A stretch of 64,000 nt of DNA from Verrucomicrobiota bacterium (GTDB lineage Bacteria > Verrucomicrobiota > Verrucomicrobiia > Limisphaerales > PALSA-1396): contig JACQFP010000031.1 of NCBI GenBank assembly GCA_016200005.1, positions 62,001 through 126,000 on the forward strand, in the 5' to 3' direction. Below, piece after piece: positions 8,547 through 16,909 of this stretch (position 1 is its first letter; each line of letters opens with the position of its first letter). The notes below the pieces were generated by a model, which was not told where the DNA came from, did not search any database, and saw only the letters and a list, made by a program, of their open reading frames with translations. The position numbers and the translations under genes are program-made.

Positions 8547-8622
8547 CGCCACGTATCTCGATCACCAGGGCCGCCCGCGTTACATCGTGGACAACGGCGC
8601 GCCGATTCGTGAATTGATTTGA
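8395..8622 (+). pseudogene. Displaced C-terminus of the DUF1501 gene
   Basis: This frame encodes the missing end of the DUF1501 protein: MVMAGGGFRHGQVIGATERD, then ITPGDIAATIYYHMGVPLDA and RPRYIVDNGAPIRELI with a stop at 8622. Those are standard C-terminal DUF1501 motifs. It overlaps the upstream frame through the duplicated 25-bp unit and has no start signal of its own, so it is the downstream half of one broken gene and not a separate protein. Confidence 0.85.
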
Positions 8623-8723
8623 AGTGCTCGCCGGCACGGTCCATGTTCAGGGCTTTAATCTCACGGGTGTTCTGCAAACCTTGAGTCTGACCTCCTCGAT
8701 CCTCATTTCTGTTCATTCGTAAA

Positions 8724-9794
8724 TCAGGTGAACAGCGAAAGCTGGTTGCCGTCAGGGCGGCGAAACGCGGCGGTTGAAAGCGTCGGCGACTGATCGCCGA
8801 TGCCCGCTTTGCGGCAGGCCACATCGAACATTTTTTCGATTTGCCCGGCAAAAATTCCTTCGCCGGTCATGCGCGAGCCGAATTGCGCGTCGTTAAGTTT
8901 GCCGCCCCGCAGCGCGCGGATGCGATTCAGCACCTTGTCCTTCTTCTCCGGGAAATGCTGCGTCAGCCATTGCTCGAAAAGCGGCGCGACGGCGTGGGGC
9001 AGGCGCAGCGTCACATGGCCGGCGAACTGCGCGCCCGCTTGCACAGCGGTGGCAATGAGCGCTGGGATTTCGTGATCGGTCAATCCCGGAATGACCGGCG
9101 CAATGAACACGCCCGTCGGAATACCGGCATCGCGCAACGCGCGCACCGCCGCCAGCCGCGCCGCCGGCGGTGACGTGCGCGGCTCCATGACTTTGCGCAG
9201 TTCGGTGTCCAGCGTCGTGAGGGAAATGAACACGGCGACGGCTTGATGTCGCGCCAGGTCGGCGAGCAGGTCAAGGTCGCGCGTGACGAGAAAGTTCTTG
9301 GTGACGATGGCGACCGGATTCCGAAAGTTCGCCAGCACTTCGAGGCAGCGCCGGGTGAGTCTGAGTTTTCTTTCCACCGGTTGGTAGCAATCCGTCACGC
9401 CGCTCATCGCAATGACTTTGGGATTCCATTTGGGCGAAGCGAGTTCGCGGCGCAAAAGCTCCGGCGCGTTTTCTTTGACCATGATCTTCGTCTCGAAGTC
9501 CAGGCCCGATGAAAATCCAAGATACTCGTGGAACGGCCGCGCGTAGCAGTAGATGCAGCCGTGCTCGCAACCGCGATACGGATTGATGCTCGCCTCGAAA
9601 CCGATGTCGGGACTGTCGTTGGTGGCGATGATGGTGCTGCTGCGGTCTTTGAGAAACTGTGTGCGAGGCAACGGGTCTTCGTCCGGATTCCAGTCCGCGT
9701 CACGTTCGAGATGGATTGGCTCGAAACGGTTTGGCGGATTGTCCGCCGCACCGCGATGGGGAATGGAAACTTGTCCGTCCATGGAAAAAGACAT
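8724..9794 (-). CDS. Radical SAM protein, PA0069/SplB-like family
   Basis: A 356-residue radical SAM enzyme. The [4Fe-4S] cluster motif is C-x3-C-x2-C in NPYRGCEHGCIYCYARPFH (about residues 71-89). Flanking motifs VIAMSGVTDCYQPVERKL, VAIVTKNFLVTRD and APVIPGLTD are typical of the PA0069 family of Rv2578c-like radical SAM proteins. Function is undefined for the family; some members are compared with spore photoproduct lyase. The GTG at 9800 is an alternative start two codons upstream of the chosen ATG. It is the last gene of a leftward run with Uma2 (36 bp upstream) and moeB. Confidence 0.9.
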   Translation of the reverse strand: MSFSMDGQVSIPHRGAADNPPNRFEPIHLERDADWNPDEDPLPRTQFLKDRSSTIIATNDSPDIGFEASINPYRGCEHGCIYCYARPFHEYLGFSSGLDFETKIMVKENAPELLRRELASPKWNPKVIAMSGVTDCYQPVERKLRLTRRCLEVLANFRNPVAIVTKNFLVTRDLDLLADLARHQAVAVFISLTTLDTELRKVMEPRTSPPAARLAAVRALRDAGIPTGVFIAPVIPGLTDHEIPALIATAVQAGAQFAGHVTLRLPHAVAPLFEQWLTQHFPEKKDKVLNRIRALRGGKLNDAQFGSRMTGEGIFAGQIEKMFDVACRKAGIGDQSPTLSTAAFRRPDGNQLSLFT

Positions 9795-9830
9795 GCTCAC
9801 GAGTCAACCGGTTTACCTGCGCACCCGAAT

Positions 9831-10400
9831 TTAGCGCAGCAACTCGCTGAACGCGACGGCAAAACCCGCCAGCAATTTTGACCGTGCGGATTCGGCGCCC
9901 GAAGTTTTGCTGTGCAGTTGGTAGCTGCCTTTCACGAGAACGAAGATTTCAATGGTCTGGCTGTCCGGGTCCACGATCCAATACTCCGGCAAACCAAATT
10001 GCTCATAGAGCGCTTTCTTCTGGATGCGGTCGCGCTGCCAGCTTCCCTCGGAAATGACTTCCATTGCCAGATCAGGCACGCCATTCACATGGCTTTTGAT
10101 GATATCCTTTCGGGCTTTAGAGACGAACAACACGTCGGGTTGCACGACCCGATGCTGGGTTAGCACCACCTCAATCGGACCGAACAGAACCTCGCCGAGT
10201 TTGCGCTGCTCAACGAAGCGGTCCAGTTTCTTGTAAAACCTGGCAACAATTCTTTGATGATCAGGATGCGGTGCAGGCGACAGGATGATTTCTCCATTCC
10301 AAAGCTCGACGGGTAGGTTGGTTTCCGGCAAATCCGCAACCATCTCGTCGTAAGTCCAGAGACGTTTCGTTTTGGGTCGTGGCAGGGTTGCGGTTGTCAT
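9831..10400 (-). CDS. Uma2 family endonuclease-like protein (DUF820)
   Basis: A 189-residue protein of the Uma2/DUF820 family, which has a restriction-endonuclease-like PD-(D/E)xK core. Visible family motifs are LPVELWNGEIILSPAPHPDH (about 29-48), RVVQPDVLFVS, PDLAMEVISE (core acidic residues) and LPEYWIVDPDSQTIEIF. Members are very abundant in cyanobacteria and occur in Verrucomicrobia; their biological role is not known. The gene is between moeB and a radical SAM gene on the same strand with short gaps, so they may be co-transcribed. Confidence 0.9.
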   Translation of the reverse strand: MTTATLPRPKTKRLWTYDEMVADLPETNLPVELWNGEIILSPAPHPDHQRIVARFYKKLDRFVEQRKLGEVLFGPIEVVLTQHRVVQPDVLFVSKARKDIIKSHVNGVPDLAMEVISEGSWQRDRIQKKALYEQFGLPEYWIVDPDSQTIEIFVLVKGSYQLHSKTSGAESARSKLLAGFAVAFSELLR

Positions 10401-10450
10401 ACTCCAATCATGAGTCTTTCGGTTGCAGAATCAAACCGAAACATTTCTGT

Positions 10451-11599
10451 TCAATACTTCGCCACACTGTGGTCGATTTCATCCGACCAGGCGTTGATGC
10501 CGCCCTTGACACTCTTGACGTATTTGAAACCCTGCTCCTGCAAAAACTTTACGGCCTTCATCGAGCGCACCCCGCTCTTGCAATGAATGTAAATCTGCTG
10601 GTTGGGATCGAGTTCGGTGAACCGTTGCGGCAACGAGCCGAGCGGAATTTGCGGCACGCCGTTGACGTGGCAGATCTCGTATTCGTCCGGATCGCGCACG
10701 TCGAGGACGCGGATGCCAAGTTTGGGGTCTTCCAAGGCGCGCTTCATTTCCTGCACGCTCACTTCGTCGGGGTTCTCCGCCGGCTCCGATTCGCCGCGGG
10801 TCAAACCGCAGAACTGTTCATAGTCGATGAGTTCCTTGATCGTGGGATTGTCGCCGCAGACGGGACATTGCGGATCACGACGGAGCTTCAGTTCACGGAA
10901 CTTCATGTCGAGCGCGTTGAACAGCAGCAGTCGGCCTACGAGCGAACTGCCCTTGCCGAGCGCCAGCTTGAGAATTTCTGTCGCCTGAATGCAGCCGATG
11001 ATTCCGGGCAACACGCCGAGCACGCCGCCCTCCGCGCAACTTGGCACCATGCCGGGCGGCGGCGGCTCGGGGTACAAGCAGCGATAACACGGTCCGCCAA
11101 GATGCGGAGCGAACACACTGGCCTGCCCTTCGAACCGGAAAATCGATCCGTAAACATTCGGTTTCTTGAGCAGCACACAAGCGTCGTTGGTAAGATAGCG
11201 CGTGGGGAAATTATCCGTGCCATCCACCACGATGTCGTATTGGCGGATGATCTCCAACGCGTTCTCGCTGCTGATGCGGGTGTTGTGGACGACGACTTGT
11301 GTGTTGGGATTGATGCTGGCAATGGTTTGCCTGGCGGATTCGGTCTTCGGACGGCCAACGTCTTCTGTGCCGTGAAGGATCTGGCGTTGGAGGTTGGAGA
11401 AATCGACTGCGTCGAAGTCGAGCACGCCCATTTTTCCAATGCCGGCGGCGGCAAGATAGAGCGCGATGGGCGAGCCAAGGCCGCCTGCGCCGATGCAGAG
11501 AACACTGGTGCCCTTGATCTTTTTCTGGCCGGCCAGCCCGACCTCCGGCAGAATCAAGTGCCGCGAGTAACGGCGGATTTCGTCATTGTTCAATTCCAT
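10451..11599 (-). CDS. moeB: MoeB/ThiF-type sulfur-carrier adenylyltransferase with rhodanese domain
   Basis: A 382-residue cytosolic E1-like enzyme that activates the C-terminus of a ubiquitin-like sulfur carrier (MoaD or ThiS type) with ATP. The ATP loop GAGGLGS is at residues 37-43, followed by LDFDAVDFSNLQRQ. The zinc ligands are C171/C174 and C245/C248, and C188 in VPSCAEGGVLGVLPG is the usual crossover-loop cysteine. A rhodanese domain fills residues about 278-378, with the active-site loop HCKSGVRS (C340), so the protein can probably also deliver the sulfur. No MoaD/ThiS gene is nearby. It is divergent from the purine nucleoside phosphorylase gene; the gap of about 66 bp must hold both promoters. 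Confidence 0.93.
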   Translation of the reverse strand: MELNNDEIRRYSRHLILPEVGLAGQKKIKGTSVLCIGAGGLGSPIALYLAAAGIGKMGVLDFDAVDFSNLQRQILHGTEDVGRPKTESARQTIASINPNTQVVVHNTRISSENALEIIRQYDIVVDGTDNFPTRYLTNDACVLLKKPNVYGSIFRFEGQASVFAPHLGGPCYRCLYPEPPPPGMVPSCAEGGVLGVLPGIIGCIQATEILKLALGKGSSLVGRLLLFNALDMKFRELKLRRDPQCPVCGDNPTIKELIDYEQFCGLTRGESEPAENPDEVSVQEMKRALEDPKLGIRVLDVRDPDEYEICHVNGVPQIPLGSLPQRFTELDPNQQIYIHCKSGVRSMKAVKFLQEQGFKYVKSVKGGINAWSDEIDHSVAKY

Positions 11600-11665
11600 A
11601 AATAAATTAAGGTTAGCGAGCGTAGTGCAGTTACAAAATAAATCAAGTCGCCAACCTTGCCCAAA

Positions 11666-12493
11666 ATGTCTCCGACTCTTAATCCGCAGATCGCCGCCGC
11701 GCGTTTGAGAAAAATCTCAAAGCTCCGGCCAACGCTGGCGATGGTGCTGGGCAGCGGATTTCAGGATGCGCTGGTCGAACTGCGCGTGCAGGCCAGGCTG
11801 GCCTTTGGTAAGCTACCAGGTTTTCCACCGGTCGGGGTGAGTGGTCACGCGGGGCAATTGCTGATCGGACATCTGGGTGGTACGCCGGTGCTGGTGTTGA
11901 GCGGCCGGGCGCATTTTTACGAGGGGCATTCCATGGCGGCCGTGACGTTTCCGATTCGTGTGCTGGCGGAGTTTGGCATTCGCGATCTGCTGCTCACCAA
12001 CGCGGCAGGTGGCGTCAACCGGCGTTATCGTTCGGGCGATTTCATGTGCTTGACCGACCACATCAATTTCATGGGCGCAAACCCGCTCAGAGCTGGGGCG
12101 TTGCGCGGTCGAGCTTGTTTTCTGGATCTGACGCAAACATATGACGAAAATCTGAATCGGCTGCTTAAAAGAGCGGCGCGTCGGAGCGGGGTGCGATTGC
12201 ATTCGGGTGTTTACCTTGCGGTATCGGGCCCCAGTTACGAAACGCCGGCGGAAATCCTCGCGTTCACCCGGCTCGGAGCGGATGTTGTCGGGATGAGCAC
12301 GGTGCCGGAAGCCATTGTGGCGCGGCAATGCGGCTTGAAAGTGGCGGCGGTTTCGTGCATCACCAATCTGGCGGCAAGACGGGGCCGCGATTCGTTGTCG
12401 CACGCGGAGGTGCTGGAGACGGCGGGAAAAGTGAAAACGATGGCAGCGTTCCTGCTCAAAGAGTTTGCCCGGTTGTATGGCCAACATCAGTAA
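11666..12493 (+). CDS. punA: Purine-nucleoside phosphorylase (trimeric, PNP/MTAP class)
   Basis: A 275-residue enzyme that phosphorolyses purine nucleosides to the base and (deoxy)ribose 1-phosphate. Family motifs are MVLGSGF near residue 27, GVSGHAG, SGRAHFYEGHSM, LTNAAGGVN, SGPSYETPAE and GADVVGMSTVPEAIVARQCG. These fit the trimeric class with guanosine/inosine preference. I chose the ATG at 11666; a TTG at 11657 would add three residues. The cytidine deaminase gene starts inside its 3' end (17-bp overlap), so the two form a nucleoside-salvage operon with coupled translation. Confidence 0.93.
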   Translation: MSPTLNPQIAAARLRKISKLRPTLAMVLGSGFQDALVELRVQARLAFGKLPGFPPVGVSGHAGQLLIGHLGGTPVLVLSGRAHFYEGHSMAAVTFPIRVLAEFGIRDLLLTNAAGGVNRRYRSGDFMCLTDHINFMGANPLRAGALRGRACFLDLTQTYDENLNRLLKRAARRSGVRLHSGVYLAVSGPSYETPAEILAFTRLGADVVGMSTVPEAIVARQCGLKVAAVSCITNLAARRGRDSLSHAEVLETAGKVKTMAAFLLKEFARLYGQHQ

Positions 12494-12890
12494 GAAGGAT
12501 TTGATTGAAGCGGCGTTTCGAGCGCGCCGACGCGCGGTTGCTCCGTATTCGAAGTTCAAAGTCGGTGCCGCCTTGCTTACGAAGCCGGGGAAAATCATCA
12601 CCGGCGCGAATGTGGAGAGTGCCAGTTACGGTTTGACCTGTTGCGCGGAGCGAGTGGCGCTCTTCAAGGCGTTGACCGAAGGCCACACGCACTTTGCTGC
12701 CATTGCCGTCGTGGCGCGCGTGCCGGGAGGACCGATGCCGTGCGGTGCCTGCCGGCAGCTTTTGGCGGAATATGCGGCGGACGCGGTGGTGTTGGTCGCA
12801 GACAGCCGGTCGTTGCGCCAGATAAGGCGGTTTTCAGTAAGGAATTTGTTGCCGGCTGCGTTTGTCAAAGTTCCGAGACGGTCTGCGTGA
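12477..12890 (+). CDS. cdd: Cytidine deaminase
   Basis: A 137-residue homotetrameric-type cytidine deaminase, converting cytidine or deoxycytidine to uridine forms in pyrimidine salvage. YSKFKVGAAL is near residue 24-33, the catalytic glutamate is in TCCAERVALFKA, and the zinc cysteines are in PCGACRQLL. The ATG at 12477 sits inside the upstream phosphorylase gene (overlap 12477-12493), which argues for translational coupling. The length is normal for the short bacterial form. The C-terminal tail (NLLPAAFVKVPRRSA) contains the usual LLPxAF motif. Confidence 0.94.
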   Translation: MANISKKDLIEAAFRARRRAVAPYSKFKVGAALLTKPGKIITGANVESASYGLTCCAERVALFKALTEGHTHFAAIAVVARVPGGPMPCGACRQLLAEYAADAVVLVADSRSLRQIRRFSVRNLLPAAFVKVPRRSA

Positions 12891-12937
12891 GGAAAGCTTT
12901 GAAAGAACAGCTTCAGTGACTTACAAGTAATGAGTTG

Positions 12938-14470
12938 ATGATGAAGTCTGAGTTTGTATTTGCCTTGGAGAACGCCGCCTGGCCCGCGTTTCTAGTGGAT
13001 GAGGCCGGGACGATACGCCGAGTTAATCAAGCGGCGGTGAAAGCTTTTGGCGCGGTTCTGGAAGGCGAGTTTGCGTTGCTCTCGGCGATCTGGTCGCCGG
13101 CCAATGAAGGCACGGCGGAACAATTTTTGGCGCGTTGGGAACGTTCTCCTTCAGCCACGGTTTCGCTTAAATTCTCCAGCAAAGGTGGAATCACCACCGG
13201 ATACCTGACCCACATTTGTTCCGCGACCTGGGGCCAACAAAAGCATTTCGTGTTTCAACTCTTGGCGGAAACTGACGCTGGCCCTGGGCTTCAAGCCGCT
13301 GCTCTGGAAACCAAAGTCCTGAACCTCGAAGCCAGCGTGGCGCACAAACAGAAACTGGACTGCGCCTTGCAACTGGCACGCACGGTGGCGTTGGACTTCA
13401 ACAATGCACTGACCAGCATCCTCGGGCACACTTCGCTCGTTTTAAGCCGGATGCCTCCCAACGATCCCTGGCGCGCTTCCTTGATGGAGGTGGAGAAATC
13501 GGCCGCCAAGGCGGCGGAGATTGCCAGCGACCTTGGCACTTTTAGTCGTCAGGAAAAGGACACCCGCGGCCAGACCGCCGGCAATTTGAATCTGCTCCTG
13601 CAACCGAACGTGGAACTGTTCCAAAGTTCAAACAAGGGCAAGATCAATTGGTCCCTCCAGTTGGAGCGAAAACTATTCACGGTAAAGTTTGACGAGGCCA
13701 AAATGCAGCAGGCTTTCGTCAAGATTCTGGAGAACGCCGTTCAAGCTCTTGGCCCGGCCAATGGACGGATCAGCATCCAAACGCGCAACCTGGAACTCCG
13801 GCAGCCAACTCAGGACCGGAACGTGCACCTCGCCGCGGGCAATTACGTTTGCGTGGAGATCGCCGACAATGGTTGCGGCATAGAGCCGGAAGTGTTGCCG
13901 CGAATTTTCGAACCGTTCTTCACCACCAAACCGGGGGGCACTCATCGCGGTCTGGGTCTGGCTTGGGTTTACGGCATCGTCACCAACCACGGCGGCGGCG
14001 TGGCGGTGTCCAGTCACCCCGGCACGGGCACCTCGGTGCGCGTTTATTTGCCGGCCGAGAAAAAAGTCGTCAAAGACAACGGCGTCTCCACCGCCGACCT
14101 GCACGGAACTCAAACCATCCTGATGGTGGATGACGAGGATTTGTTGTTGACGATGGGCCAGACGATCCTGTCGGCATTTGGCTACCGGGTGTTGACGGCC
14201 AACAGTGGGGCGAAGGCGCTCGAAATCTTGTCGCAGAATGAAACCCATATTGATTTGATTATCACGGACCTGGTCATGCCGAACATGAGCGGGCGGGATC
14301 TGATTGAGCATGTCCGCCAGCTCGCGCCCGAGCTGCGCATCATCCGCTCCAGCGGTTATGTTTGGCCGATGGGCAAGGAGGACGACGCCGACTACCTGCA
14401 AAAACCCTTTACCAGCCAGGAGTTGTTATTAAAAGTCAAGCAAGTGTTGACGCCCCAGGAAACAACATAA
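12938..14470 (+). CDS. Hybrid sensor histidine kinase-like protein lacking the H-box histidine
   Basis: A 510-residue cytosolic signalling protein. The N-terminal part (about 5-115) looks like a PAS sensor (WPAFLVDEAGTIRRVNQAA). A dimerisation helix follows, then the H-box, which reads LARTVALDFNNALTSILGH: Leu stands where the family has the phospho-accepting His of AHDFNN. The ATPase domain is intact by eye: ENAVQAL (N box), IADNGCGIEPE (G1), FEPFFTTKPGGTHRGLGL (F/G2). A receiver domain is at the C-terminus (about 385-505) with VDDED, phospho-Asp in IITDLVMPNMSG and the lysine in LQKPF. No membrane segment is seen. It may act as a phosphatase, an ATP sensor or a partner for another kinase. 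A LysR gene follows 37 bp later. Confidence 0.88.
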   Translation: MMKSEFVFALENAAWPAFLVDEAGTIRRVNQAAVKAFGAVLEGEFALLSAIWSPANEGTAEQFLARWERSPSATVSLKFSSKGGITTGYLTHICSATWGQQKHFVFQLLAETDAGPGLQAAALETKVLNLEASVAHKQKLDCALQLARTVALDFNNALTSILGHTSLVLSRMPPNDPWRASLMEVEKSAAKAAEIASDLGTFSRQEKDTRGQTAGNLNLLLQPNVELFQSSNKGKINWSLQLERKLFTVKFDEAKMQQAFVKILENAVQALGPANGRISIQTRNLELRQPTQDRNVHLAAGNYVCVEIADNGCGIEPEVLPRIFEPFFTTKPGGTHRGLGLAWVYGIVTNHGGGVAVSSHPGTGTSVRVYLPAEKKVVKDNGVSTADLHGTQTILMVDDEDLLLTMGQTILSAFGYRVLTANSGAKALEILSQNETHIDLIITDLVMPNMSGRDLIEHVRQLAPELRIIRSSGYVWPMGKEDDADYLQKPFTSQELLLKVKQVLTPQETT

Positions 14471-14507
14471 GTTGACTGAATTACCGGGATGGGGTTTCAA
14501 TCAGCTT

Positions 14508-15386
14508 ATGCAAATTGAGAGTCTCAAAGTCTTTTGTGACCTGGCCGAAACCGAAAGTTTCACGAAGGCCGCCCAGATCAACGACATCACCCAGTCCGCC
14601 GTCAGTCAACAGATCAGTTCGCTGGAACGGCAATTCAAATCGCTGCTCATCGAACGGAGCAAGAAGAAATTCCGCCTGACGCGGGAAGGCCACGTGCTCT
14701 ACGAATTCAGCAAGCAGATCATTCAGACTTACGATTCGTTGCACAGCCGGCTGCAGGAAATCAAAGACATCATCTCGGGCACCATTCGCGTGGCCACCAT
14801 TTACAGCATCGGGTTGCACGACCTGCCGCCCTACATCAAGCGATTTCTCAAGCGCTATCCCACCGTCAACGTGCACGTTGAATATCGCCGCGCCAACCAG
14901 GTGTATGAGGACGTGCTGGGCAACGTGGTGGATTTGGGGCTGGTCGCCTATCCCGCGCGGGAAATCAAACTGGAAACGGTGGCCCTGCGGAAAGACCCGC
15001 TGGTGTTGATCTGCCATCCGCAACATGCCTTCGCCAAAGCCAAAACGATCAAACTGAAGGCCATTGCCGGTCAAAAATTTATCGGCTTCGAACCCGACAT
15101 TCCCACCCGCAAAGCCCTCGATAAAATTTTGAAAGACCACGAAGTCCAGGTCGATCACGTGATGGAGTTCGACAATATCGAAACGGTAAAGCGCGCCGTG
15201 GAGATCGATGCGGGCATCTCCATCGTTCCGCAAGGCACGATCTTGCAGGAAGTCTCCAAACAAACTCTCGCCCAGGTGCAATTCGAGGACGCGGAGTTCT
15301 ATCGGCCGTTGGCGGCCATCTACAAGAAGAACAAGGTGCTTTCGCCGGCCATGAAACAATTTCTGGCGATCTTGAAAGAGGCGTGA
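14508..15386 (+). CDS. LysR family transcriptional regulator
   Basis: A 292-residue LTTR. The winged helix-turn-helix is at residues 1-65 (LKVFCDLAETESFTKAAQ, then SAVSQQISSLERQF, and RLTREGHVLYEF). The co-inducer domain follows (IRVATIYSIGLHDLPPYIKRF; GLVAYPAREIKLE; GISIVPQGTI), as in CysB/CbbR-type regulators. The ATG at 14508 puts the HTH at the very start, as is usual; an upstream TTG would add 12 unlikely residues. It lies directly behind the hybrid sensor gene and converges on the aminopeptidase gene. Its target genes are unknown; LTTRs normally control a divergent neighbour, and none is present here. Confidence 0.92.
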   Translation: MQIESLKVFCDLAETESFTKAAQINDITQSAVSQQISSLERQFKSLLIERSKKKFRLTREGHVLYEFSKQIIQTYDSLHSRLQEIKDIISGTIRVATIYSIGLHDLPPYIKRFLKRYPTVNVHVEYRRANQVYEDVLGNVVDLGLVAYPAREIKLETVALRKDPLVLICHPQHAFAKAKTIKLKAIAGQKFIGFEPDIPTRKALDKILKDHEVQVDHVMEFDNIETVKRAVEIDAGISIVPQGTILQEVSKQTLAQVQFEDAEFYRPLAAIYKKNKVLSPAMKQFLAILKEA

Positions 15387-15508
15387 TGGAAGGACTGGCC
15401 CGGATTTTCCGGCAAACGTTTGGTGCTCCAGAAAAGCAACGCGGTCTCGAACGGCTGCTCCGATGAAAACGGCAAGCGCTTCAAACTGACATGCGGGGCG
15501 GCCCGCAG

Positions 15509-16618
15509 CTACTTTAGATTCGTCGGGTTCAACGGCTTCAAATCGCGCGGCACGAACATGCCATTCTTGCGAATCACTTCGCCGTCGAACCACACCTCGC
15601 CGCCGCCCCAATCGGGTCGCTGAATCAACACCATGTCCCAGTGGACGGCGGAGCGATTGCCGTTGTCGCATTCCTCGTACGCCTGACCCGGCGTGAAGTG
15701 CAGCGAGCCGGCGATTTTTTCATCGAACAAAATGTCGCACATCGGGTTCAGGATGTAAGGATTGAATCCAAGCGAAAACTCACCGACGTAGCGCGCGCCC
15801 GCGTCGGTATCCAGAATCTCGTTCAACCGTTTCGTGTGGTTGCCCGTGGCCTTGATGATTTTCCCCTCCTTGAATTCCAGTCGCACATTTTCGAATTTCG
15901 TGCCCGAATAAATCGTCGGCGCGTTGAAGTGAATCACGCCGTTGACGGAATTCTTCACCGGACAGGAGAAAACTTCGCCGTCGGGAATGTTGCGGTCGCC
16001 CTTGCACATCTTCGCGCCGATGCCTTTGATGCTGAAGGTGAGGTCCGTGCCGGGACTTTTCAATCGAACGCGGTCCGCCCTTTTCATCCGCCGTTCCAGC
16101 GGCACCATCGCCCGCGCCATCTTGCGATAATTCATGGTGCAGACATCGAAGTACAGGTTTTCAAAAGCCTCCGTGCTCATGCCGGCGCCCTGTGCCATGC
16201 TCGGTGTCGGCCAGCGCAACACGCACCACCGGGTTTTGTTCACGCGATAGTTCAACACCGGCCGCAGGATTTTGGAATAGAGCGCCATGCGATCGCCCGG
16301 CACATCGGCATTTTCACTGGCGTTGGCGCTGCCACGGATGGCGATGTATGCCTGTACCTTCTTCATGCGAAACAACTCCACGTCGCGCACCAGCGCCGCG
16401 TGCCTGGCGTTCGTGTCGTGTTGGATTTCCCGGGTGATTCGCGTGTGGCGGATTTCGATGAGCGGCGTGGCGCCAGCGGCCCGCGCGGCGCGCATCAACT
16501 CGATGGAAAACTCATCCGGCACGTCGATCATGTCCAGCAGCACGCGGTCGCCCTTCGTCAACGCCGTGGAGTAGTTCACCAACAGTTTCGCCAATTTTGA
16601 ATAACGTGGATCGGTCAT
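15509..16618 (-). CDS. M29 family aminopeptidase (thermophilic aminopeptidase)
   Basis: A 369-residue cytosolic metallo-aminopeptidase of family M29 (AmpS/PepS/AmpT type), removing N-terminal residues from peptides. N-terminal family motifs are KLAKLLVNYSTALTKGDRVL and LMRAARAAGATPLIEI. The two-metal site in the C-terminal half is marked by IPDGEVFSCPV, GARYVGEFSLGFNP, AGSLHFTPG and NRSAVHWDMV. The length fits the family. It converges with the LysR gene; the 122-bp gap between them holds nothing clear. It could process peptides brought in by the POT and Opp systems found later in the window. Confidence 0.9.
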   Translation of the reverse strand: MTDPRYSKLAKLLVNYSTALTKGDRVLLDMIDVPDEFSIELMRAARAAGATPLIEIRHTRITREIQHDTNARHAALVRDVELFRMKKVQAYIAIRGSANASENADVPGDRMALYSKILRPVLNYRVNKTRWCVLRWPTPSMAQGAGMSTEAFENLYFDVCTMNYRKMARAMVPLERRMKRADRVRLKSPGTDLTFSIKGIGAKMCKGDRNIPDGEVFSCPVKNSVNGVIHFNAPTIYSGTKFENVRLEFKEGKIIKATGNHTKRLNEILDTDAGARYVGEFSLGFNPYILNPMCDILFDEKIAGSLHFTPGQAYEECDNGNRSAVHWDMVLIQRPDWGGGEVWFDGEVIRKNGMFVPRDLKPLNPTNLK

Positions 16619-16654
16619 ATATTTTGCCGAGGCTAGAATGAATTGAGTGAAGAA

Positions 16655-16909
16655 TCAAACCGGCCGTGATACTTGCTTGCGTTGGGCTGATGCATACGAA
16701 CTTTTTCGAGCCTGGTTTCCCGCCAAAATACTGTCCTTCCATTCGCTAAATTCCTCGGCAGTGCTGAAGTGAAAAATCCATTTGGGAAAACGGATTTCAC
16801 CGGATTTCATCCGCCGCCGTAATTTGCGCAGCCCGGTCAATTCCCGCCTGGAGGCCAGCTTGAACAAAAGCTCGTGCCGTGACTTTGGCGCTTTCTCGAC
16901 TTCGATCAA
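16655..16909 (-). CDS. Possible small basic protein, 84 aa
   Basis: An open frame with a TTG start (an in-frame stop lies just upstream) that encodes a basic protein with a plausible sequence: HELLFKLASRRELTGLRKL, then GEIRFPKWIFHFSTAEEF and a Lys/Arg/Ser-rich tail. There is no recognised domain and no good ribosome-binding site. It sits 36 bp upstream of the aminopeptidase on the same strand. It may be a real small gene, the end of a decayed gene, or a chance frame. Confidence 0.35.
   Translation of the reverse strand: MIEVEKAPKSRHELLFKLASRRELTGLRKLRRRMKSGEIRFPKWIFHFSTAEEFSEWKDSILAGNQARKSSYASAQRKQVSRPV

Noticed and set aside
14481-15671. 396-codon minus-strand frame opposite the LysR gene
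   Set aside because: The plus-strand frame has an unmistakable LysR HTH; the antisense frame shows no family pattern.
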